A stretch of 64,000 nt of DNA, taken from Abelmoschus esculentus. Lineage: Eukaryota; Streptophyta; Magnoliopsida; Malvales; Malvaceae. A program made the position numbers and the translations under genes. Within the stretch, counting starts at the first letter, position 1; each line of letters starts with the position of its first letter. A model generated the notes under the pieces. It had not been told where the DNA came from, searched no databases, and saw nothing but the letters and a program-made list of their open reading frames with translations. This document shows positions 35,837 to 46,400 of this stretch, in pieces. Location of the stretch: contig JAUCBN010000043.1 in the NCBI GenBank assembly GCA_035048815.1, positions 501,001-565,000 on the forward strand. The letters run 5' to 3'.

Positions 35837-38800
35837 ATGGCAGTGAAGAAGGCGACCGAATCTTTCTCCAAGAGCTTAATAGAGGAAGTACACAAATGGG
35901 GATGCATGAAGCAGACTGGGGTCAGCTTGAGGTACATGATGGAGTTTGGTTCTAAGCCCACTGAGCGGAATTTGTTGATTTCGGGTCAGTTTCTCCACAA
36001 GGAGCTCCCCATTAGAATTGCTCGGAGAGCAATTGAGCTCGAGAGTCTCCCTTATGGCCTTTCTGAGAAGCCTGCTGTTTTAAAGGTTGCTTTTTGTCTC
36101 TCTCTTCTTTTCTTTTTTTAGTTTTCAAGTTCATTTCTTTGATGGGTTGCTGCTATTTTCTGCAACACACACACTCACACAAAATGCTTGATTTTTTGTG
36201 CCAAAGGGTTTTCATATTTGTTGTTTTGCCAAAATAGGTAGTTGTCACAACATCAAGACAATTTTTTTTAAACTTTCTCTCTCTCTTTTTCGACCATCAA
36301 TTCATAATGAAATGGATGTAGCAGTGGCTTGCTGCAAACCCAGAGTTTACTTTAGTCTTTACATTGAATTAAATAAATTGGTATTAATTTTTTTACTGTA
36401 CATGGAGATTCTTTCTGTCTCTGCCTTGGGGGTTTCTAGTTATTTGTTGCTTTGCTTGCCTTTTGCTACTCATTGTTGACCTTTTTGCTCTTTTAATGGA
36501 ACCATGGAGGAATGCTTTACACCCTTATTTTATCTTTTGAGACCATAGTTTCTTTAGAAAGCTATGTTGCTTAAACATTATTTAGTGGACGACATTCTGG
36601 TTTCGTTTCTACTTTCTATTTTACTTTTGACAGGCTCCCATCTTTGAAGCTATAGGATTTAATTTTAGCGTACTTTTACATAGAATCTGAGAATTAGTTT
36701 GCTTTTTCACCTACTTCTCTGGACACTGTTGAATCTAAGGATTGTTTACAAGATAAAAGGTTGAAATTTTGATGACCTGGACTGGGGTATTAACTCATTT
36801 ATTTGAACTTGGTCATTTATTCTTAGGTGCGAGACTGGTATTTGGATTCCTTTCGTGACCTACGAGCGTTTCCTGATATCAAGGATACAAATGATGAGAA
36901 AGAATTTACAAAGATGATCAAGGCTATCAGGGTGAGACACAACAATGTTGTTCCTATGATGGCTTTGGGGGTCCAACAATTGAAGAAAGGCATGGATCCA
37001 AAGATTGTTTATGAGGATCTTGACGAGATTCATCAGTTTCTAGATAGATTTTACATGTCAAGAATTGGAATTCGCATGCTTATTGGTTAGTTTCAACTTC
37101 ATTTTCTTTGTTACAGTTTCTTGAAGCTGGGTTTAAACACTGTCTGCATGTTTAAATTTTGGTGTAACCAGGGCAGCATGTGGAGTTGCATAATCCTAAT
37201 CCTCCTCCTCATTGTGTGGGCTATATACATACAAAAATGTCTCCAGTGGAGGTGGCTCAAAATGCTAGTGAGGATGCTCGTGCTATTTGTTTGCGAGAGT
37301 ATGGCAGTGCTCCTGAAATTAATATTTATGGGGATCCCAGCTTTACATTCCCGTAAGTTTATTTACTCGTACTCCGGTTGAGTTTGCTATATTTAATTTT
37401 ACCAAGTTTTTTCCGTCTCTTTTGTTTTCACTATTATGGATCCTCCAAAGCATTCCCGTTTCTTTAGTTTAGTGTCATCAATCTGGTAATCATTGGTCCT
37501 TTGACATCTGGCCTATGTATTATCTGTTTTCTTAATAGCAGGTATGTTCCAACACACTTGCATCTGATGGTATTTGAGTTGGTCAAAAACTCCTTGCGTG
37601 CTGTCCAAGAGCGTTATATGGATTCAGATAGAGTTGCACCACCTATTCGAATAATAGTTGCCGAGGGAATCGAGGATGTAACCATAAAGGTAATAGTTTC
37701 TCGTAATTTGTTATCCATAGAAATTAGAGCAACTATTTCCTTATTTTTTTGTTAGTGAAAGTGCATGGGAATTGAGGATGTAGCAATATAACTTCGTCTA
37801 ACTGGTTGTGCAGGTATCTGATGAAGGGGGTGGCATAGCAAGAAGTGGTCTTCCCAAAATTTTCACATACCTTTACAGCACTGCCAAAAACCCATTGGAT
37901 GAGTACACAGATCTGGGAACAGCTGATACAGTTACAACCATGGCTGGTTATGGTTATGGGCTACCTATAAGCCGCTTGTATGCTCGGTATTTTGGAGGAG
38001 ATCTTCAAATTATCTCTATGGAAGGATATGGTGAGTGCAGTTGTTACAGTTAAGACCACTTAAAACACTCGTGAAATTAAGCAATTTACTAGTTTTATTC
38101 ATGTGGCAAACAAGTAATTACCTCTTAACTAACAGTTATCCTCTCTCCACTTTTGAAATTTGAGACTTGATGTTATTTTTTTCTCAATAGTATTTTCTTG
38201 TTTGCAGTCTCGACAGAGTAAGAGATTCTGCATTCTTAATGATGGGAAGTTTTGTAAACATCAAAATTCTCAAAGTTCATATGTACCCTAGAGAGTACAC
38301 ACACGTGCATGCACACACACGTACACATACACTCGACGTTGGTAGCAGAGCAAATGATAGGCAATTAGGCATAATGAGACAAGAAGTTTGTTGCAGACGA
38401 ACCACTCCTATTTGACTATACTTTGACCGTTAAATTTGGTTTCACTCGGTAGGATTTTGTTGCAATTTTGGCTGCAATTAATATTATACAGTTCTTGAGA
38501 TATACATATTTGGTTGTTCATAAAAGCAGATAACTAGATTTGAAACTGACATTTGTTAGCTTATTAGTTTCATATTTCATAACATTTATGTGGCTTTTGT
38601 TGTTATGTCCCGAACTCACAAAATATATATAGCAAGATGACGCTGACTTCTACCGTTCTTTTTCTCTTATAACTGTTGTCGGTATGTTGAATTATCGTTA
38701 ACTTGTGTCCCAGAATATTTGTTTTTCATCTTCCAAGGTCCCATATCACCGGTTTCCTCCGGTAACCTAACATATTAGAAATTTTGTGAACCGGTATTTG

Positions 38801-38862
38801 CAGGGACCGATGCATATCTTCATTTGTCTCGTTTGGGAGATTCTCAAGAACCCTTGCCATGA
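35837..38862 (+). CDS. PDK: Pyruvate dehydrogenase (acetyl-transferring) kinase, mitochondrial
   Basis: Phosphorylates the E1-alpha subunit of the mitochondrial pyruvate dehydrogenase complex and so switches it off. Exons: 35837-36085, 36827-37085, 37172-37352, 37542-37689, 37814-38030, 38804-38862 (370 residues; about 366 recalled for Arabidopsis). The N-terminal BCDHK helical domain includes RFYMSRIGIRMLIGQH. The GHKL ATPase domain has the N-box ELVKNSLRAV (E and N conserved, about 241-250), the G1 box DEGGGI (about 281) and the G2 box GYGYGLP (about 325). The last exon encodes GTDAYLHLSRLGDSQEPLP and stop, the usual C-terminus. As in other plant PDKs no classical long presequence is obvious. 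All ATP-binding motifs are intact. Confidence 0.95.
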
Positions 38863-41163
38863 TTTGTATACTATTAAAATCATGGAAACATTAAAGAAGG
38901 GGAATTTGTGCTGCATTTCTATGGATTTTAATTGTAATAAATTTGGTGGTAGGCTTGTATATTCATGCTACAGTTCACATTGCTACATCGATTGATTCAA
39001 TGGAAGTATCTATACTGCTTTTATATGTATATAAAACGGCAATTCTCTCACCATCTTCTGACTTTAATTTATCACTTTTTTAACATTTTCCTCATGGAAT
39101 CAATTTGGCTTCTGAAGGTAGGCAAGTCTGCTCTATTACATGTATTTTTATGGCAATGTGCACGCAGGATGGCGAATCGTGTCCGCAATATCTCATCCCC
39201 GATGAAACCATCAAACTCATTTTGAAGGTAATGGATGGCAAACACCAGACCTGACCGGAGTCTTTCCCTTAGAAGGAGTGGATTCCATAAATTTTAGCAC
39301 TTCTGAAACCAGAAAATGCCACCTCCCGGTGGGAAACAACTCCTTTGCAAGTGTTGTGGCCATCATAGGTATGACTAGAGGCCAAGGACAAAGCTGGATG
39401 GCAGGGCATATTCTTTTATGCTTTGTCATTGCCATAACTAGACTTCCTAATCCTAGCACAAACATGGTTCACATTCCAGCAATGTGAAGCCAAGTTTATC
39501 CCCATACGTGGGAGGCAAATGGTATATCTACACGTGACAATAATACATGATTAATCATTCCTAATCGTACACTTCATCTTTTCTTGTCCTTGAAACTCAT
39601 GCCTTTTTTATACTCCTGTTCCCATTACTTTATCATTCTGGTCTGTGATTATATGGTTGTGCTTTTCACATGTTTGTCTCTTCTTTTATAAAAACAGGTT
39701 ATCCACTTCACAACAAAGATTCCCTCTGTTACTCTCAACCACAACATAAGTTGATTTTACTTGCTGTTGTGTGTTTGGACATACACATGTGAGGGGTTTG
39801 ATTCTCTAAAGGGGTACTTAAAAACAACACAAGAGGGAGCTTTGATGTCCAAGTTCAATGGAGGTGTTGAGATTTTATTAAGTTAATCATTCGATTCGGT
39901 AAATGTCGGTTAAATAAAATAAACTGAGATTATTTGACTATTCTACTAACATTTTTTTTATAAATCCTAATTTTAGCTAGAGGGAAGGAGATAAGGAAAA
40001 GGAAATGCTTCTAGTCATGGGCGGAGGCACACCCATAATTGGGGTGTCTGTTGACACTCCAAAAATTTTAAAAAATCATATTTTTTATATAACTTATATA
40101 AAAAAAAATATATAATTGACACCCTTTATAAATAATATCTCTTTATAAATAATTAACTTTTCTTAAATATCCTTAAATTTTTTTTGACTCCGCCACCTAA
40201 AATAATGATACTCCTTTATAAATAATTATCTTATGATTCCAACACTGCCTGCAGGCTGCAATGCATGATACCAATGAAGAAGGGTGTGCGGTCACTTTTA
40301 GACATTAATACAGCATTGGAAAAACTAAATGCCCACACTCACGTGATGAAGGTATGCTCCGGACTCAGACATGTGCTTAGGTGCAGCAGTCGGCACAACC
40401 ACAACTACAACCCTTTCAAGAGAAAGAGACTATTAATTAATTAAATAATAATAACGAGTTTAGACGATATAATATAAAAATTAATTAAGTAATAAATTAA
40501 ATATAAAATAAAAACAAAGCACGTGAAATAAGGAAGGTGGTGTTTCCTTTCCTTCTCTTTGGTTGTGTGGTCTTTGGCCACATCTCACGGATCTTGTCTG
40601 GGATTTTTCTTTTCTATCATTATTTTCTTTCTTCGTGTGTGTATATATATATTGATGAATTATTCGATTTATAAATATTAGAAATAATTTTTTAAGTACT
40701 TTAATTTTAAGATTTAAAATTAAATTTTAGAATTTAAATACTACAGTTTTAAATTTAGTGATTTACAATCGATGGATCGTAAATATAATCTAAAGATTTG
40801 GGTTATAATTAAGGATTTAGAGATTAAAACATAAATCATTAATCATATTATACTAAACTCTAAATTATAATCTTTAAACTTTAAATTATAATTATAATAC
40901 CTAAATTCTAAAATCTAAACCTCAAACATAAATTTATAACTTCTGTAACCCTAAAAGCAAAACCTTATTTAAAATTTATAAATTATATATAGAACTAGAA
41001 TCCGGTTATACAATACAATTACAATTTTATATAATTTTAAAATGTTAAAAAAAATAAAAATTATTACTTAAAAATAAAAAATAATTTTAATTTTCTTCTT
41101 TAATGATCTAAAAATATATAAAATTATAGGCAGATGATCTTAACCTATACATATAATATACTC
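38863..41163. other. Intergenic region with unassigned coding-like pieces
   Basis: The PDK 3' UTR leads in. At 39168-39227 and 40255-40308 there are two coding-like stretches with good splice motifs (see separate entry). 40016-40195 has ggcggag.. and ..ctccgcc at its ends and looks like a degraded transposon. 40420-41160 is AT-rich with no gene. Confidence 0.4.
39168..40308 (+). other. Candidate gene remnant: two phase-0 coding-like exons
   Basis: The stretch 39168-39227 is preceded by cacgcag and followed by gtaatgg. It encodes 20 residues beginning DGESCPQYLI and ending KLILK. 40255-40308 is preceded by cctgcag, begins AAMHDTNEEGC and ends VTFRH and TAA. Both splice in phase 0. A possible upstream exon (39094-39117, ATG to AAG) would need a 50-nt intron, which is too short for a typical plant intron. 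I do not recognise the peptide. It may be the 3' end of a lost or captured gene. Confidence 0.3.
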
Positions 41164-41170
41164 TATAAAT
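41164..41170 (+). promoter_or_regulatory. TATA box of the 72-residue protein gene
   Basis: TATAAAT with the expected transcript start near 41195 and the ATG at 41332. Confidence 0.45.
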
Positions 41171-41331
41171 GGTTTTTGTGATTGACCTAATTATTTAAGA
41201 AGGGGTGGGGCAGTAGAGAGGAAGGGAAATGCAGAAAATTTGCAGAGAGACAGAGAGAGAGATAAGCCCAAGCCAAGTAGGTTTTGTTGAAAGCATATAT
41301 AGGACTAGTATTAGGAAATAACTCAACGTTA

Positions 41332-42033
41332 ATGGCTTCCTCTTCCTGGAAGAAAACCATCACTTCCCCTTTCAAAAAAGCATGTACTTTCTTCAACCAG
41401 CAACACAGGGAGAAGAAGTCAAACACAGGTGCATATAGATCTTCATCTTCTTCTTCTTGATATATAAAGAATTCATGAAGTTTTTAAATTCAAAAACCAG
41501 AAGAAATAAATCTTATTCGAGTAATATTTAACTACAATACTAGTATTATAAATTTTTGAGAGGGCTCAGTCCTGTTCATCTCTTTCTTGTGTTATGAACT
41601 TATAACCCTACTGTTTTTAGAAGGCTTAAACCATGTATTAATTTAGAACTTTATGATTTGTAGAAGGACTAAAGCATAATTTTATCATTTCGTTCTCTAG
41701 TTCTGCCCATCTATAGATGCCTTAACCGGTCTAGTACCAGTTAGATATTTTTATTTTTATTTTTTAAAATTTAAAATACATGATTTATGTGAAGGTTACT
41801 TTAATCTGATTTAACCGGTTTCATCGTAAATAATTGAACCGACACCTTTGGATTGGGTTTATCCAAACATGATGAGGTGTCTGAATACTAGATGGTTGTG
41901 TTGTGTTACAGAGCATGAGACTCACGTGATGGATCTGCAAGGAGAGGTGATGGCCTGTGCGTATGAAGATGTGCAAGTCATGTGGTCCATTCTGGACAAG
42001 TCCAAAGCCACGGCCTGCAACCTCAAGCACTAG
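41332..42033 (+). CDS. Small conserved-looking plant protein, function unknown
   Basis: Two exons, 41332-41428 and 41912-42033, encode 72 residues. The N-terminal 32 are basic and serine-rich with cysteine (WKKTITSPFKKACTFF). The C-terminal 40 are acidic and hydrophobic, including VMACAYEDVQVMWSILDK. There is no signal peptide or membrane segment. The intron splits a codon cleanly (ACA G|AG) and the donor GTGCAT and acceptor TTACAG are good. The C-terminal half looks like a conserved short motif of a plant-specific small-protein family that I cannot name. A microprotein or adaptor role is only a guess. Confidence 0.65.
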
Positions 42034-43210
42034 ATTCCTCCTCCTACACATTGTTTTGCATGTACAGAATCTGATTCTTCTTGGACGGTGTCCTGTTCGA
42101 AGTGATGGGCAAGATCACAAATTCATTGCAAATTTGGGGAAATTAGGATATTGGAGTTTTTTTTTTTTTTAATTTTTGAGCTCAGAATTTTAATTTTTAA
42201 TCTTATAAAAAATCCCCATGAACAGCAAATGTTCACGGCGAGATTTTTAATGATTTTTTTCTTATATTTTAAAATTATCTGTTTTTTACATGTATTATGC
42301 TATTTTTCTTATAGATATTTGACTCATAATCAGGGGACTATGATGGAATTTTAGAGATAAATATATCAAATAAGGGTATAATTAATTATTAACTAATTAG
42401 ATTAGAATTGGAAAAATTAATGTGTAATGTTCTATTTGTTTGGATTTGATAGAGATTTAAGAATTATTTAAGCTTAAAATGTTGGGTTATAATTTAATTT
42501 GCTTACTTTCAAAATCAAGAGGGACTTAAAAAGTAATTTGACCCAAAAAATGAGAGTTAAAACTTAGTTTGTCTAGTTGAAAAACTAAAAAAAATTAACA
42601 AACTATTAAACCTAAAAAATGGAAGAAACTAGACTTAATTTACATACTTTTAAAATTAAAAGGGACCTACAAAATAATTAGACACGAAAATTATGGGCCA
42701 TGGCCCTTCTCGGCCCTCACCATAGTTTTGACATTTGATTAAGTCAAAATTTAAAAAATAGTTTATTGTATAAAAGAGTTGTATTTTATAATTCAAATTT
42801 TATTTATTTTTTAAAATTAAATTAAATTATTTAAGTTTTTTATTTATAAGTATTTATAATATAATATATTGATTATAATTTAATATTTTTTTTTATAATT
42901 ATATATGATATATTATAATTTTTATATGTGATATTTATCGGATAAAATAGATAATTTGAATCAAACTTAAAAATTAATTTATTAAAAAATATTATTCGAG
43001 GTCTGAATTTATAATTCAAATTTTATTTTGAGATTATTGTAAATGAAATTATTAAAAATTCAAATATATATATATAATAAATTACCAAATTTTCTCTCCT
43101 AAAATATTTGGGTAAAATAGAATTAGAGGCGTTTAAATAAATAGATAAATAATAAAAAGGAGCGTATTGGAGATTTGTTTAAAAAATGGAAATATCATTA
43201 AAATTGGGAG
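42034..43210. other. Intergenic AT-rich region
   Basis: Holds the 3' UTR of the small-protein gene, then extremely AT-rich DNA (42400-43180) without a gene. Confidence 0.45.
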
Positions 43211-43216
43211 CTACAG

Positions 43217-43233
43217 CACGTGTGCCGCACGTG
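43217..43233. promoter_or_regulatory. Two G-boxes (CACGTG) 11 bp apart
   Basis: CACGTG at 43217-43222 and again at 43228-43233, about 220 nt upstream of the kinesin ATG. G-boxes bind bZIP and bHLH factors. Whether they act on the kinesin is not shown by sequence. Confidence 0.5.
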
Positions 43234-43282
43234 AAGCATCGTCCGCTATAGCAATTCAAATTTGAAAAAGGAGCAAAACCAA

Positions 43283-43297
43283 AAACCCTAACGGTAA
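43283..43297 (+). promoter_or_regulatory. Overlapping telo-box and MSA-like element
   Basis: AAACCCTAA (telo-box) overlaps CCTAACGGTAA, which matches 10 of 11 positions of the mitosis-specific activator consensus YCYAACGGYYA. It lies about 155 nt before the ATG of a kinesin-14, a gene class typically driven at G2/M by MYB3R factors. Confidence 0.55.
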
Positions 43298-43451
43298 CGC
43301 AATTCTCTTTAACCATTTAAACAAGAACCCAAAGATTTTCTTTCCCTTTCTCCAACAATTCATCATTGTTTCCAACTTTCAATTCAAAAAGACAGATCTT
43401 ACTTTCATTTCAAATCATCTGATCCTTTCTCTTTTATGTTTCTGTTTAGCA

Positions 43452-46400
43452 ATGGAAGATTCCAACGATTTTCATTATCTATGGACCGACCCTCTTCTTC
43501 TTACCGACGTTTCTTGGCAACAGAACACCTCTATTTGTAAGCATTTCAACTCATCAAATCAATTTCCCACTTCATTTTACTCATTTTTTAGTTCTTTTTC
43601 AGATTCTGACGCAGCTATGGCTTCCCGCTTAGAAAACCCATCGATGTCCGATTCAGATTCTTCTCCGAAACAAAATTCTGGTAATTTTCTGTTTCGTTTG
43701 ATGTATTTTTGAAAATGAAAAAACGGGTTTTGGTGCTTTTTAATTCTTGATCTAAATTAACTTTGGGATTTTGTTTTTAGCTGATGTAGATGATACTGAG
43801 CAATCGCAAAGCTCTAATATAATTAGTACGCCCCTTAGAGAAATTGATGGTAAAAAACCCCTTTGATTTTGAAGAATTTTCGAAAATAAAAATTAGTTTT
43901 CGAATCCTTTCTAGTTTCTACTTCTTGATCTAAATTAATTTTGGGTTTTTGTTTTTAGCTGATGTCGATGACCTCCATCAGTCGCAAAGCTCAAATGTAA
44001 TCAGTACTCCACTTAGAGAAATTGAGGGTAAAACCCTTTTCTTAGAAATGAAAAATTCCTCCTTTTTCATCGAATCCAAGTGTCTTAAGGATATAATTTT
44101 AATAAAGGAATTGTTTTTCAGGCCGATCCATGTTGGGATTTTCTCTATCGTCGCCGGACCTTGTTATATGCGCTGGATCACCCGATATTCCATTAAAACC
44201 TTATGGAGATTCCCCTGAATTCTTGGAAAAACATAGGTGTTCATTTGAGCTTTCTCTAGAGAATGGCATTGATGGATCTGATGGTAGTAAAGCTAAGGTC
44301 AAAACCCCCACTGTAAAGTTCTCCACAGTGTGCCAAACATTCCACAAAGAACTGTCCCCTGAATCTTCTTTCGAGCTACTTCCATTGCCAGAAACTGCAG
44401 ACAATAAGGATGAAAATCTTCCTGTTATAAGCATCAATGCAGGGTGCTTAAAAGCAATCAAATTCGACGGTGTAATCTATTCGAACGATAATTGTTATGA
44501 AGGTGGTGATGTTATAATTATTGGAGATGGAGTGGGAAATTCATTGTACGACACAGCTCGAACCGGTGACTTCTCGTACAACTTTTCAACATTAGAGTCT
44601 GGCTTTTATGCTATCGATCTGCATTTTGCAGAAATAGTTTTCACTGGTGGTCCACCAGGAATTAGAGTGTTTGATGTATTTATACAAGAAGAGAAGGTAA
44701 GATAATTGGCTTTGAAGCTTCCAATATCACATGCTAAATTACTTTGATTATTTGATCAAGTTGGTTGAACATATTGCAGGTTGTGACCAGCCTAGACATT
44801 TATGGTCAGGTTGGTGCAAATAAGCCTCTGGTTTTATCTAACATTAGAACTTTTGTCGATAGCGGGGGAGGCTTGCTCATTAGTTTTGAAGGATTAATTG
44901 GGAGTCCAATTGTATGTGGCATCACTATAAGGAAAGATTCCCCTGAAAGTAAGTTTAAACATATTGGTAACTTTCCTCTGTCCTCTCTTCATTATTCTCA
45001 AAAGTAACTCGAGTCTGACACATTAGTCCGACGCATATAGAAATACGTACCAGGACATGGTCCTCCAAATATAAAGAAACAAAAATTCAAGCATACCCTT
45101 GTTGGACATATACCTTGAGGTAACATTGGGCATAGCCAATAGCAATTTAAGGTTCTCTGGGAACCTCATGTTATAAGCTAGAAGGGTTAGCAACTTTCCT
45201 GATAAGATATAATTTCATTAGAAGCATCTATTTATTGGTAAGAAACATTTTTTTTCTTGAATTTAAGAACTCAAGGCTATTTGCTTAACAAATTTTTGAA
45301 ACAGATTTTAAAGAAATTGGACCCGAGGAAATCATGGGAATGGCTGAAGTGGGAGGTCATGAATCGCCAAGAGTAATGGAACTTCCTATAGTTTTTTCTG
45401 TGTTCAAATAGAACAGCTTGAAATTGGGACTCAGAAAACTGAGATCATTATAATATGATCGGTTGCAGGATATTAGTGATGATGAGATAGAAGTAAAGTA
45501 TCAAAGGCTGCAAATGGATTATGAGTGCCAAAAGAAGGAATTAGCAGAGATGAAGAGTGCCTTGGAAGGGCTTAAGAGGGAGAACCAGCTCAAAACTAAA
45601 GAGTGTCGAGAGGCTTGCAAATCATTACAGGATCTTCAAAACGAGCTTATGCGTAAATCAATGCATGTTGGTTCATTGGGTAAAGTATTTCTTTCTCTTT
45701 TTTCCTTTCGTTAAGCCGTAAATACCTTATAGATACGAGGATATGGAATGGATGATGTTGCTTTTATATATAGCCTTTGCAATTGAGGGACAAGTGAGAG
45801 AGAAGAGCAGATGGTTCTCATCATTGAGGGACATGACAAGAAAATTAAAGGTAATAATTGGAACTCAATGATGCATAGTTAGCTGACAGAAAGCTAGAAC
45901 TGTGATCATAAAAGTTTCAAAATGTTCCAATTTGCAGATAATGAAAATGGAACACATCAAACTATCAGAGGAGGTATCACTTTTTAAGAAGTGCATCATG
46001 GATATAGATGATATTGGCAATAAAATTATGTGGAGAAGTAAGTTAGCAATACAATTTACAAGCACATTTACTCAAACATTCAGCTTTTGAATTGTTTCAT
46101 ACATATTTTCTTCACTCTTTTTGTAACCCTATTTATCCGTCCAAAAGTAAACCAGCAAGCAGATTTGCATGAAGATCTCAAGACTAAATTTGCCAAAGGG
46201 GCCAAAGAAAGGAAAGAACTGTACAACAAAGTTCTAGAATTGAAAGGTTAATCAAGTTGATTATTGGATATTTAAAATATATGAAATAGATTGGAAACAT
46301 AGAGCCTAACTGAAATTTCCTATTTTTTGCAGGCAACATACGAGTCTTTTGTCGGTGTAGGCCTCTAAATTCTGAAGAAATAGCAGCAGGAGCTTCAATG

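Noticed and set aside
39217..39465. 82-codon minus-strand frame (contains FPTGRWHFLVSEVLKFMES)
   Set aside because: I considered a small signalling-peptide precursor, but it has no clear cleaved signal peptide and no family motif that I recognise. It also overlaps coding-like sequence on the other strand.
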